Assembly (NCBI GenBank): GCA_903908285.1
Contig: CAIVRH010000012.1
Span: 60,469 to 124,468 of the forward strand
Length of the DNA: 64,000 bases
Direction of reading: 5' to 3'
Source: an uncultured candidate division Zixibacteria bacterium
GTDB taxonomy: Bacteria; Zixibacteria; MSB-5A5; SM1-73
The stretch's first letter is position 1; every line of letters begins with the position of its first letter. The notes beneath the pieces were generated by a model. It made no database searches. It saw nothing but the letters and a program-made list of their open reading frames with translations, and was not told where the DNA came from. The translations under genes and the position numbers were made by a program. Below are positions 18,708 to 26,475 of the stretch, piece by piece.

Positions 18708-19145
18708 TCTGTTCTCCCGTTATCTTTAAATACAAAAAGCAAAAACTATGCCTTCGCTCTCCGTGCGAATAAATCGCTTGCCGGGAAAAAACAATTGATG
18801 ACCGGACTTTTAAGCTGCTGTGATTCAAAGGCATACCACCATCCCCGGCTGGCGGCGATAAAACTCCGCAGCGGATCGGATTAATACTGATGTGCAAATT
18901 AGTTCATATAGATTGCAAGTACCCCCCCCCAAATGCTAGGTTTGCTCTTGATCAAGCCTGTTAAATCTGTTGACAATAAGTAAGAAATTACATAAAATAG
19001 AATCAGGTAACTTTGGGGAATCAACCAGTTGGTTAGGTAATAAAATCTATGGGCTGAAACTTCAAAAAGCAGAATTCATCAACCCGGATAAGAAGTTGGT
19101 TTTATAAGGGTGAGGATTATTCGGACAGATTAAAAAGGAGCCATC
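18708..19145. other. Intergenic region between divergent genes, with C9 tract
   Basis: 438 bp without a supportable gene. It contains a run of nine C at 18922-18930 and the TldD promoter at 18970-18998. No hairpin of note was found. Confidence 0.5.
18970..18998 (+). promoter_or_regulatory. sigma-70 type promoter of tldD-tldE
   Basis: TTGACA (18970-18975), 17-bp spacer, TAAAAT (18993-18998). It would give a 5' leader of about 140 bases before ATG 19146. Confidence 0.65.
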
Positions 19146-20519
19146 ATGTTTGAAAAGCTGCAAAGAATGTTGAGTCGGGTGGATGCGGATTATGCCGATA
19201 TCCGGTACGAGATAAAGAAAGCGGTGATCATATCTTTTCAGGGGAGGGATTTGACCCAGATCGGCTCGAATTCCACCGATGGATATGTGATGCGGGTCTT
19301 AAAAGACGGCGGCATGTCCTCGGTGGTATTTACCCAAGAGAAAGATGCCGAAAAAGCGGCCCGGTCGGCAGAGGAAAACGCCCGGCTGATTTCAAAGAAC
19401 ATCAAAAAACCCGTGACGTTGGCAAAGACGGAGGTAATCAAGGATACCTTCGTCCCGGATTTGAAAGAGGATCCCAGAAAAATCCCCATGTCGGAAAAGC
19501 TGGAACTGGTTCGCCGTTACAATGATATACCGCTTAAGCATGAGAAGATCGGTACCACCTATATCGCCTATCAGGAGGTGATCCGGGAGAAGCATTTCCT
19601 CAACACCGAGGGGACTCAAATCCGGGAAGATCTGATCACCACCCGGTTGGTCGGCGAGATCATCAGCAAAGACGGGAGTCTGACCCAGAATATCCGGATC
19701 AGCGCCGGGGGGAGCGACGGGTTTACCGCCGTTCGGGATCAAGATAAATATCTGGGGAAAAAAACCGCCATTGCCCTCGATCTTCTTAAAGCCCAGCCGG
19801 TGGAAGGGGGAACATACAACTGCATCTTCAACCCCAGTCTGGCCGGGGTATTCACCCACGAGGCTTTCGGCCATTATTCCGAGGCGGACTTACTCGAGAA
19901 CCTTCCTGCCATGCGGGAGAAAATGAAACTGGGAAATAAGCTGGGAAGCGAGGTATTGAGCGTCATGGACGATCCGACGCTTCCCGGAAAATTGGGATTT
20001 TACAAATACGACGACGAAGGGGTAAAATCGAAACCCACTCAGCTCATGCGAAATGGAATTCTGACCGGGCGGATGCACTCGCGCCGGACCGCAACCGAGT
20101 TCGGAGAGCCGGTCTCCGGACATTGTGTGGCTGAGGATTTCCGCTATCCCCCTATAATCCGAATGGGTACTATCTTCATCCAACCCGGCACCCCCAGCTT
20201 CGAGGAGCTTCTGGGACAACTGGGAGACGGCTTGTATCTTTCGGATGCCCAGGGCGGCGAGACCTCCGGTGAGAATTTCACCTTCGGTGCCCAGTATGGT
20301 TATGTGGTAAAGGGGGGGAAGATCGACCGCATGGTGCGGGACATAAATATTTCGGGTAATCTGTATAAGACGCTAAAAGATATCGCGGCGGTGGGTAACG
20401 ACCTGACCCTGTCCAGAACCGGGGGATGCGGAAAAGGCCCGGTAATGCAGTTGAACCTTCGTTCGTGCTATGGCGCTCCGCATGTTTTGGTGAACAACTT
20501 AGTGGTAGGAGGTGTATAG
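19146..20519 (+). CDS. tldD: TldD family metallopeptidase, catalytic subunit
   Basis: Cytoplasmic zinc protease subunit of the TldD/TldE complex, known to trim leader peptides and degrade unfolded peptides in other bacteria. The HExxxH motif is HEAFGH at residues 238-243. Family blocks GNLYKTLKDIAAVGNDL and GGCGKGPVMQLNLRSCYGAP are near the C-terminus. At 457 residues it has normal length. ATG 19146 is preceded by AAGGAG. The stop TAG overlaps the GTG start of the partner by one base. No RiPP precursor or modifying enzyme is next door, so a housekeeping role is as likely as peptide maturation. Confidence 0.93.
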   Translation: MFEKLQRMLSRVDADYADIRYEIKKAVIISFQGRDLTQIGSNSTDGYVMRVLKDGGMSSVVFTQEKDAEKAARSAEENARLISKNIKKPVTLAKTEVIKDTFVPDLKEDPRKIPMSEKLELVRRYNDIPLKHEKIGTTYIAYQEVIREKHFLNTEGTQIREDLITTRLVGEIISKDGSLTQNIRISAGGSDGFTAVRDQDKYLGKKTAIALDLLKAQPVEGGTYNCIFNPSLAGVFTHEAFGHYSEADLLENLPAMREKMKLGNKLGSEVLSVMDDPTLPGKLGFYKYDDEGVKSKPTQLMRNGILTGRMHSRRTATEFGEPVSGHCVAEDFRYPPIIRMGTIFIQPGTPSFEELLGQLGDGLYLSDAQGGETSGENFTFGAQYGYVVKGGKIDRMVRDINISGNLYKTLKDIAAVGNDLTLSRTGGCGKGPVMQLNLRSCYGAPHVLVNNLVVGGV

Positions 20520-21844
20520 TGGAAGAGCTGCTCCAAATGGCTAAGAAAGCCTGCGATCAGGCCGAGGTATACTCCATAAGTTATGATGACGATCTGGTTC
20601 TCTTTGAAGATGCCCGGCTCTATGATATCAATTCCAAGAAGCAATCGGGATTCAGCTTGAGAATCATCCGGGACGGAAAACTTGGATTTGCCTATACCCG
20701 AAATCTGATAAACCGTCAGGAGCTTCTGCGTAATGCCCAAGATTCCCTCGAAGGGAAGGTGGAAGCGGACTACCAGTTCCCATCCACTCCGAAACCAACT
20801 CCTCTTAAGACCTTCGATCCTTCGCTGGAGAGTTTATCTCCATCGGATCTGGTGGAAGAATGCAATAGGTTGTGCCAACTTTTGATACCCCAGACTGACG
20901 GCGAGATTTCGGCTGCGGCTTATACCCATGTCGAAAAAATCCGCATAATCAACAGCACCGGTACCGATCTTTCCATGCAAAGCGGCGAATACGGAATATA
21001 TGCCAATATGATCTTTCCCGGCTCCGGGGTGGGTATCGGGCGGGATTTTTTGAGTAAAAAGTTTGAGAGATTTCCCCAAACTCTGATCCAGGAGATGACC
21101 GAGCTTTTCCGGAAATCATCCCGGGTGGTGGAACCCAAGAGCGGCAGGATGAAGGTGCTTTTTATGCCCAACAGCATGATGGGCATAAACTGGCGAATCT
21201 TAAGCGGAACTAACGGGAAAAACATCTACCTGAAAGTCTCTCCGGTTGCAAGCAAAATTGGAACTAAGATATTCGACGAGAAGATCACCATCTACGATGA
21301 TCCGCTAAACGACGCGCGCCCCAAAGCCCGTTCATTTGATGATGAGGGGGTTGCCTGTCGTCCGTTGACCTTAGTTCAGGATGGGGTATTGAAGAATTTC
21401 TTCTACGATTTGAATTATGCCGCAAAGCTGAAAGTTCCGCCCACCGGAAGCGGATACCGTACCGGAGAGCTTTTTATGGCATTGTCGGCTGATCCGATCA
21501 CGTTGAAACCGATACCTGCGCTCCCCCACCTGGTCATAAAACCGGGCAAATCATCCTTGACTGAGCTGGTAAAACAAATAGACCGGGGTATCATTCTCGA
21601 AGGCGCCTTAGGTCCTCACAGCGGCAACATTCCCAACGGGGACTTTTCCTTTGGGGTTTCTCCCGGACTCTATGTGGAGAAAGGCAAGATCGTGGGCCGG
21701 GTGAAAGATGCCATGGTATCGGGGAATATCTACGAGCCATTCCAGCAGGTGGTGGATATCGGGGACACCCTGTATCCGTGTGCCGTGTGGGGCTGGGTGC
21801 CGCCGATATTATGCGATGATGTCAACGTCGCCACAAAGAATTAG
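20519..21844 (+). CDS. pmbA: TldE/PmbA family partner subunit
   Basis: Non-catalytic partner of TldD, 441 residues. It shares the family fold (YDINSKKQSGFSLRIIRDGK near the N-terminus, GDFSFGVSPGLYVEKGKIV near the C-terminus) but has no HExxxH motif, as expected for TldE. The open frame extends up to 20426 inside tldD, but the start is GTG 20519: AGGAGG lies at 20507-20512, six bases upstream, and the TAGTG overlap gives translational coupling with tldD. The two subunits form the active heterodimer. Confidence 0.9.
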   Translation: MEELLQMAKKACDQAEVYSISYDDDLVLFEDARLYDINSKKQSGFSLRIIRDGKLGFAYTRNLINRQELLRNAQDSLEGKVEADYQFPSTPKPTPLKTFDPSLESLSPSDLVEECNRLCQLLIPQTDGEISAAAYTHVEKIRIINSTGTDLSMQSGEYGIYANMIFPGSGVGIGRDFLSKKFERFPQTLIQEMTELFRKSSRVVEPKSGRMKVLFMPNSMMGINWRILSGTNGKNIYLKVSPVASKIGTKIFDEKITIYDDPLNDARPKARSFDDEGVACRPLTLVQDGVLKNFFYDLNYAAKLKVPPTGSGYRTGELFMALSADPITLKPIPALPHLVIKPGKSSLTELVKQIDRGIILEGALGPHSGNIPNGDFSFGVSPGLYVEKGKIVGRVKDAMVSGNIYEPFQQVVDIGDTLYPCAVWGWVPPILCDDVNVATKN

Positions 21845-21926
21845 TGGAGAGGTTTGGCTATTGAGTCTTGAGGGAAAGTTAAAAATATAAATTCAAATCT
21901 TCAAATCGCATCTCCTCTTTACCAAT

Positions 21927-22060
21927 GAGGTTGTGTCAATATTTCGGCTTTTGTGGCCATAGGTATGAACCATATGACTTGTACCACAGACTTTAGACTG
22001 CAAGTTAATACATTGAAATCCAACACTTTACGCAATATGAAGACTGTGATTACATTCCGC
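21927..22060. repeat. Degenerate copy of the MITE-like element
   Basis: Ordered matches to the element at 47891-48024: GTGTCA...TTCGG-TTTTGTGGCC, CAGACTTTAGACTGC, TTGAAATCCAACA, TTTACGCAATATGAAGA. Many substitutions and an insertion show that it is an old copy. The remainder of the 379-bp gap (21845-22223) is AT-rich and holds the promoter at 22120. Confidence 0.6.
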
Positions 22061-22119
22061 ACTTTTATGCTCGCTGAAGAATTCCCACCCAAAAAAATTA
22101 AAAAACAGTTAGATTTTAC

Positions 22120-22148
22120 TTGACATTAAATTTATTAAATCGTATCCT
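22120..22148 (+). promoter_or_regulatory. sigma-70 type promoter of the orphan small-gene run
   Basis: TTGACA (22120-22125), 17-bp spacer, TATCCT (22143-22148), about 75 bp upstream of ATG 22224. Confidence 0.55.
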
Positions 22149-22223
22149 ATCTTATGGAAGATACCTAAATTGGGTACTTTGGGTAAAAGAGTTCATTGAT
22201 AAAAATGAGGAGAAACCCAAGAA

Positions 22224-22565
22224 ATGGCTTACACGGAAAAGAAAGTTACCATTAAGGAATTATTTGAAAGTGGCAAAACGAGGGAACTTTCGATTAAAGC
22301 TCTTAGGAGCAGGGCAGAGGAGGGTGTTTTGGTTTTTGTGGAAACCAAGGGAAACATCAACTATTATGATGAGTCAATTTCGATCATAAGAGTACTTGCT
22401 GCACGCAAATGTAAACGACCGGGTATTAGATGGAAAGATATATCAAAAGCATATACGAATAGTGATTTTGAGAAAGAAAAAATTGTTCACCTTTTTAATC
22501 AGGGCAAAACAGAAGCCGATATAATACAACAGATGACAAATCATCTTAATGCTATTTTGCTCTAG
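22224..22565 (+). CDS. Small protein with MerR-like HTH pattern, hypothetical
   Basis: 113-residue protein, not recognised. The sequence runs VTIKELFESGKTRELSIKAL, then a G-x-L-x-F-V-E-T-K strand and YYDESISIIRVLAARKC, which loosely follows the order of a MerR-type DNA-binding domain (T-I-x-E-L, alR, Y-x-x-x-x-I-x-x-I). A second helical part ends in LFNQGKTEADIIQQMTNHLN. A GAGGAG site lies 15 bases before the ATG, which is rather far. An overlapping ORF from 22120 in another frame is less protein-like. It is the first gene of an AT-rich run of orphan genes. Confidence 0.5.
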   Translation: MAYTEKKVTIKELFESGKTRELSIKALRSRAEEGVLVFVETKGNINYYDESISIIRVLAARKCKRPGIRWKDISKAYTNSDFEKEKIVHLFNQGKTEADIIQQMTNHLNAILL

Positions 22566-22580
22566 CCGAGAATTCTTAAA

Positions 22581-22865
22581 ATGCCAACAGATCCCGTAAT
22601 ATCTAAGCAAGTTGGGATGTTAATAGGAGGCTTAGGTGCCATTTTTGGTTACGCTGTTTTGTTTTACTCCACGCGAATAAAAGATAAGGAGCAACTTCCC
22701 AAAATCAAATTAGTTATAATAGTTGTTGATCTCGCGTTTATTATATTCTTTGGGATGGTATGGACTCGCTTCATGATAGACCCTACAAGTATACAGGCTG
22801 CCTTCGCTAGTGGTTTAGCAGCTGAAGTATCGGCTATGAAGACCCTCTTACCTAAAACCACGTAA
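22581..22865 (+). CDS. Small membrane protein, hypothetical
   Basis: 94 residues with two hydrophobic segments: about 10-30 (GMLIGGLGAIFGYAVLFY) and 43-63 (KLVIIVVDLAFIIFFGMVW), separated by a charged loop TRIKDKEQLPK. It is probably an inner-membrane hairpin protein. No family is recognised. It starts 15 bp after the preceding stop, so it is likely co-transcribed. The ribosome site is poor. Confidence 0.5.
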   Translation: MPTDPVISKQVGMLIGGLGAIFGYAVLFYSTRIKDKEQLPKIKLVIIVVDLAFIIFFGMVWTRFMIDPTSIQAAFASGLAAEVSAMKTLLPKTT

Positions 22866-22881
22866 AAGGGAGAACAATAGA

Positions 22882-23064
22882 ATGAATAAAGAACTAACCC
22901 TATGGAATAATCTCAGGATGATCCTGACTCTAATCCCCTTTGAGGGAGTAAAAGATGGACCATTCCCTCGAGGGACTCAGAGACTTGGTTACCAATACCA
23001 TAACTTCACGGTTCTCACACCCCGGAAAGTAAAAGTCAACGAACAAAAAGCAAAATCGCTTTGA
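22882..23064 (+). CDS. Possible 60-residue protein
   Basis: Short frame MNKELTLWNNLRMILTLIPF and onward, with no recognisable domain. It is kept because GGGAG lies eight bases before the ATG and it fits between two co-directional genes with a 16-bp gap. Coding character is weak and it may be chance. Confidence 0.25.
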   Translation: MNKELTLWNNLRMILTLIPFEGVKDGPFPRGTQRLGYQYHNFTVLTPRKVKVNEQKAKSL

Positions 23065-23090
23065 TTTTTGATGACTTCTGATATAACATT

Positions 23091-23699
23091 ATGAGCAATA
23101 ACTTGTCTTCACTTTTTCATTCGCTAATAGCCGACTTCCCAAAACTAGTTCGGGCAATGGTTTATTTTGAACAAAAGGAAGAATCCGTTCCGTTGCCCGC
23201 ACTTGTTGAGCTTAAAGATGTTCTGCATCATGTTGTGGTTTTCGCTGATGCATTCCTTAAGGAAGACCAGCAGAAACAAAATGAACAGATAACCAATGTA
23301 AAGGAACACTTCAGGAGGGGAATAATAGAGACCTATCAACAAGCCTATGAACAGTTAGCCGGATTTATTTTTGACTTGTACTCTAAGTACAGATATAGAG
23401 CTAAAGTATACGAAAAGGTGTTTTTTCTCGACAAAAAGTTCGCTAAGATTCATAAGTCAATAGAAGAAAATATTCAAATAGCCAAAGATCTCTGGGTGAA
23501 AGGCCGGGAACTGAAAAACTTTGAATCTGAAAGTGCAGACTTCAACAATTCTATAGATAACTTTAGGAAAGCATATGACATACTCAAACAAACAGAACCA
23601 CTAGTAAACGAATTGTGGGCCACCTTTAATCAAAGAGTATTTTATTCCGTAGCCTTCTTTGTTGTCATAATTATTGTTTTCCTGATCTTTGTACTTTAA
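23091..23699 (+). CDS. Tail-anchored coiled-coil protein, hypothetical
   Basis: 202-residue protein, largely helical and charged. The stretch from about residue 60 to 175 is rich in Lys, Glu and Gln with heptad-like spacing, followed by one C-terminal transmembrane segment FYSVAFFVVIIIVFLIFVL. It is therefore probably anchored in the inner membrane by its tail with the coiled-coil domain in the cytoplasm. No family is recognised. The Shine-Dalgarno site is poor, as in the other genes of this run. A strong terminator follows its stop. Confidence 0.55.
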   Translation: MSNNLSSLFHSLIADFPKLVRAMVYFEQKEESVPLPALVELKDVLHHVVVFADAFLKEDQQKQNEQITNVKEHFRRGIIETYQQAYEQLAGFIFDLYSKYRYRAKVYEKVFFLDKKFAKIHKSIEENIQIAKDLWVKGRELKNFESESADFNNSIDNFRKAYDILKQTEPLVNELWATFNQRVFYSVAFFVVIIIVFLIFVL

Positions 23700-23735
23700 C
23701 AAATCCAAGTGCCCGATTTAAGACCAATTTTCCTT

Positions 23736-23771
23736 AAAGGAAGATGTTTAAAACATCTTCCTTTACTTTTT
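23736..23771 (+). terminator. Rho-independent terminator
   Basis: Perfect 14-bp inverted repeat AAAGGAAGATGTTT (23736-23749) and AAACATCTTCCTTT (23751-23764), followed by ACTTTTTA. It ends the 22.2-23.7 kb transcript. Confidence 0.8.
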
Positions 23772-23853
23772 ACCATCCTAATGAAATTCGTCTGTAATTT
23801 CCCACTTTGGATAATGAGGGAAATTCTAGGTCGACAAATCTTAAGATAAAGAG

Positions 23854-23888
23854 AGCGGAAGAGGGACACCCCCTCTTCCGCTTTTTTT
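23854..23888 (+). terminator. Second rho-independent terminator
   Basis: AGCGGAAGAGGG (23854-23865) pairs with CCCTCTTCCGCT (23871-23882), 5-base loop, followed by seven T. It stands 90 bp after the previous terminator with no ORF between, so it may end a short RNA or be a backup. Confidence 0.8.
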
Positions 23889-23980
23889 GTGCTTACTGAA
23901 TAATTCTCCCGCGAATATACTTGACAACGCACTCCCTATGGGGTTTCTTGCTATAAGTTTAATCAATAACTTGGATTTTT

Positions 23981-24718
23981 ATGATAAAATGCCCGAACTG
24001 CGGTGAAGAAATAGAAACCTCAAAAAGAACACTCTTTGAGAAAATCCACGCTTGGTTGGAACTCATAACTTTTCTTTCCGCTCTTGGCGTTCTTGGGATT
24101 ATGCTTTATAATAGTTTTCAAATGAAGTCTTCCATAGAACTTACAAAAGCTTCTATAGAACTTACAAAAGAATCGCTCGAAGTACAACGGAGTCAGGAGG
24201 AGGTTTCAAGAAAAGAATCAATCGAAAGAAATAGACCGAGAATTGAAATGAAACCTCCCGAGGTCATATTATCGGATTCGGGTCTCTTGATTTCTACAAT
24301 TATCAAGAACACTGGTTTTTCAGACGCAGAAGATGTTCGACTATTTGGGGAATGCATGTTTCCGATTAAAGGAAGATATGTGGTTGTTTCCTTTTCGGGG
24401 GATATTGCTGAGACCACTAAAATCGATCCAGAAAACTTTGGGCACAATCCTGATATACTACCTACACTCCCCAAAGAACATGTTGAGTTTGACGAAAGAC
24501 CAGGGAAGATCACTAGAAATTTTGAAACGGTAATCAAGTATTTTGTTCCCAAACGATATTCTGGAGATTTCTATTCCACAATGAACATAACGTATAGCTG
24601 GTCCATGTATAAAGAGAAGTACGAAGACAGCAAGATCTATTATCATACTTATCATTACAAAGACAGTACATTTTCTACTTGGCTTCTAGATGTGAGGATG
24701 GCTCCTCTGATGAAATAG
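23981..24718 (+). CDS. Membrane protein with N-terminal CxxC pair, hypothetical
   Basis: 245-residue protein, not recognised. It opens MIKCPNCGEEIE, a single CxxC knuckle like half of a zinc ribbon, then one transmembrane segment (about 27-47, WLELITFLSALGVLGIMLYN), then a short tandem repeat SIELTKASIELTKESLE in a coiled coil, and a C-terminal beta-rich domain (residues 85-245) with many aromatic residues. With only two Cys in the N-terminal knuckle, metal binding would need a dimer. The gene is AT-rich like its upstream neighbours but lies after two terminators, so it has its own promoter. It ends 23 bp from the convergent leuD. Confidence 0.55.
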   Translation: MIKCPNCGEEIETSKRTLFEKIHAWLELITFLSALGVLGIMLYNSFQMKSSIELTKASIELTKESLEVQRSQEEVSRKESIERNRPRIEMKPPEVILSDSGLLISTIIKNTGFSDAEDVRLFGECMFPIKGRYVVVSFSGDIAETTKIDPENFGHNPDILPTLPKEHVEFDERPGKITRNFETVIKYFVPKRYSGDFYSTMNITYSWSMYKEKYEDSKIYYHTYHYKDSTFSTWLLDVRMAPLMK

Positions 24719-24741
24719 GCTAAGCTACTATGAATTGGAAA

Positions 24742-25236
24742 TCAAGTTCCCAAGCTTTTCTTCACGTGCGGGATCAGACCGCCATTTTCTAAAATTCCCA
24801 TCAGAAAATCAGGCAGAGGGGGAAATGAGAATTTCCGGTTCTGCGAGGTGATGATCTCACCACTGGCAAAATTGATGGTGATGATCTCACCCGGTTGAAT
24901 CTGTTCCGGGGCTTCCTTCGATTCCACCAGAGCCAGTCCCTGGTTGATGGCGTTGCGGAAGAAAATGCGGGAATAGGACTTTGCGACAATACAGGCGATG
25001 CCCGCGAATTTTAGGCAAGTGGCGGCCTGCTCCCGCGAGCTGCCACACCCGAAATTAGAGCCGGCAACGATTATATCCCCTTTTTGAATCTTTTTGGGAA
25101 ACTCCTTGTCCAATCCCTCCAGCGCGTGTAAAGCCATCTCCGGCGCATCTATAATCGGAAGATATTTACCCGGATAGATCACGTCGGTATCGATGTTATC
25201 TCCCAATTTCCAAACTTTTCCAGTTATTTGTTCCAT
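24742..25236 (-). CDS. leuD: 3-isopropylmalate dehydratase small subunit
   Basis: Swivelling-domain subunit of the LeuCD isomerase of leucine biosynthesis (or a homoaconitase-type paralogue). The N-terminal GDNIDTDVIYPGKYL and the substrate loop GSNFGCGSSREQA are diagnostic, followed by SYSRIFFRNAINQGL. At 164 residues it belongs to the short, archaeal-type branch that works with a separate large subunit. The large subunit is encoded on the same strand at 26474-28099, with a QueG-like gene and repeats between. No clear Shine-Dalgarno site is seen before ATG 25236. Confidence 0.93.
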   Translation of the reverse strand: MEQITGKVWKLGDNIDTDVIYPGKYLPIIDAPEMALHALEGLDKEFPKKIQKGDIIVAGSNFGCGSSREQAATCLKFAGIACIVAKSYSRIFFRNAINQGLALVESKEAPEQIQPGEIITINFASGEIITSQNRKFSFPPLPDFLMGILENGGLIPHVKKSLGT

Positions 25237-25337
25237 AGTATTTGTTATTTTAAATAGTTTTGATATTACCCAACAGGTGAAAGTATAAAACCAATATCTG
25301 TTTAATCTGCTTAATCAGCTTAATCAGCTGTGAAATT

Positions 25338-26033
25338 TCATTTCCCGATGGGACAAACCGACATGCAAATGCCACATAGGCTAATCTCTTTATTCAGAAG
25401 CTTATGCGAAAGTTCCCGGCATTTTTTCCTACAGGCGAATGCATCGAAAAACTCTTCTCTTTTGACTCCTACGTTCCACAGCTTACCATTACCGGCAGAA
25501 GCGGGACATTCTTCCACGCAAAGAGTGCAGCTGCCGCATCGGCTTTGGGTGACGGGAGTTTTGGAATATTCCAGCGGGTGATTCACCAGAATGGAGACTA
25601 ACCTTAATCTGGGACCGAATCTCTCCGAGACAAACAGGTCGGTCTTCCCGATCCAACCCAAACCGGCTCTGGTGGCCGCCATCTTGTGGGAAAAATCACA
25701 GGTCAGAGTCTTTAAATGGTTATTGTCCAACTCCTCGTCCCTTAAAGTCGGTTTTATTAGAATACAGGAAATATTCTCTTCCTTCAATTCCTTTAGTATC
25801 TTTTCCGAAATTTCAGTTAGCTTCCGATTGGTTTCGTGGTAATGGTCGAAGTAATCCATATTCGGACCCTGTGCAATCGAATCCATGATCTGGTTGTCCA
25901 ATCTTTTTCCGATGACGATACAAAAATCATGCCCCTTGTATTTTTCGTCTACCATATTTCGCAGGTCGGCAAAACCGAGAAGGTATTCATCCTCATCCGG
26001 CAAAATTACTTTGATCCGTTCCTCAATGTGCAA
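25338..26033 (-). CDS. Double [4Fe-4S] protein related to epoxyqueuosine reductase QueG
   Basis: 231-residue iron-sulfur protein. The middle block AATRAGLGWIGKTDLFVSE is the QueG/B12-reductase family signature (A-G-L-G-W-I-G-K). Two ferredoxin-like clusters are at the C-terminus: CGSCTLCVEECPA and CGICMSVCPIG, with an extra CRKKC pair. It is much shorter than true QueG (about 350-400 residues) and lacks the C-terminal HEAT-like repeats, so it is a related reductase of unknown substrate rather than QueG proper. The start is TTG 26033 with GGGAG six bases upstream; the Shine-Dalgarno site lies at the very edge of the tandem GTAG repeats. Confidence 0.75.
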   Translation of the reverse strand: MHIEERIKVILPDEDEYLLGFADLRNMVDEKYKGHDFCIVIGKRLDNQIMDSIAQGPNMDYFDHYHETNRKLTEISEKILKELKEENISCILIKPTLRDEELDNNHLKTLTCDFSHKMAATRAGLGWIGKTDLFVSERFGPRLRLVSILVNHPLEYSKTPVTQSRCGSCTLCVEECPASAGNGKLWNVGVKREEFFDAFACRKKCRELSHKLLNKEISLCGICMSVCPIGK

Positions 26034-26044
26034 GTTTTACTCCC

Positions 26045-26149
26045 GTAGCGGTTTGATTTATCAAACCAGTCGTTCCCTTGTAGCGGTTTGATTTATCAAA
26101 CCAGTCGTTCCCTTGTAGCGGTTTGATTCATCAAACCCGTATAACGCAT
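26045..26149. repeat. Three tandem 35-bp GTAG-headed palindromes
   Basis: GTAG occurs at 26045, 26080 and 26115, each followed by the palindrome CGGTTTGAT...ATCAAACC and, in the first two, the spacer AGTCGTTCCCTT. Units one and two are identical; unit three has one stem-loop change and a different tail. Period is exactly 35 bp. It sits directly upstream of the QueG-like gene. Confidence 0.85.
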
Positions 26150-26159
26150 TGTCTCAATC

Positions 26160-26240
26160 CCGTAGCCGGGGTTCATCCTGAAGAGATTTACCCTGAAGGG
26201 CTCCCAGCTCCGGCTGGGCAAGGTGCCCAGCCTACGAACT
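26160..26240. repeat. REP-like pair ending in CTACGAAC
   Basis: GTAGCCGGGG is followed by two ACCCTGAAG-type words, then CCCAGC/GCTGGG and GGGCA/TGCCC hairpins and CTACGAAC. The right end is the reverse complement of the element at 63719-63745 (GTAGGCTGGGCACC). Confidence 0.65.
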
Positions 26241-26319
26241 ATGTGATTTTAAATGCATTAGAGGTCGGATATCTTATAGATCCGCAGAAAATCCGACCAG
26301 TTCAATTCATCTTGAAAAA

Positions 26320-26475
26320 TTAATACTCTTTGAATTTTGAATTGCAATTTTACATTTTTCTTTTTGAATTTTAAATTTCTTTCCCCCTCACCTTAATCCT
26401 CTCCCCAAAGGGGAGAGGAAACTCTTTAAATTTTGAATTGCAATTTTAAATTTTTCTCTTTGAATTTTGAATTTT
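26320..26475. repeat. AT-rich TTTTGAATTTTGAATT block with CTCTCCCC hairpin
   Basis: Repeated words TTTTGAATT, TTGCAATTTTA and TTTTTCTTTTTGAATT flank CCTCACCTTAATCCTCTCCCC/GGGGAGAGG. The block reaches the leuC stop codon. Similar AT-rich words recur at 35.7, 45.8, 46.9, 49.7 and 51.3 kb. Confidence 0.6.

Noticed and set aside
18922..18930. C9 tract as a phase-variable promoter element for tldD
   Set aside because: It lies 40 bp upstream of the -35 box, outside the spacer or reading frame, and no direct link can be shown.
20426..20518. N-terminal extension of the TldE protein inside tldD
   Set aside because: The AGGAGG site at 20507 and the TAGTG junction support GTG 20519; the extra 31 residues are only the alternative frame of tldD.
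22120..22389. ORF of 89 codons overlapping the MerR-like gene
   Set aside because: It begins on the -35 box of the promoter and its basic, low-complexity product looks like a shadow frame.
23933..23966. TTGACA...TATAAG as a promoter for the 23981 gene
   Set aside because: The spacer is about 25 bp, too long for sigma-70.
26045..26149. Three 35-bp repeats as a small CRISPR array
   Set aside because: The units are contiguous, with the same short spacer in copies one and two, and each has a GTAG-headed palindrome. There are no unique spacers and no cas genes.
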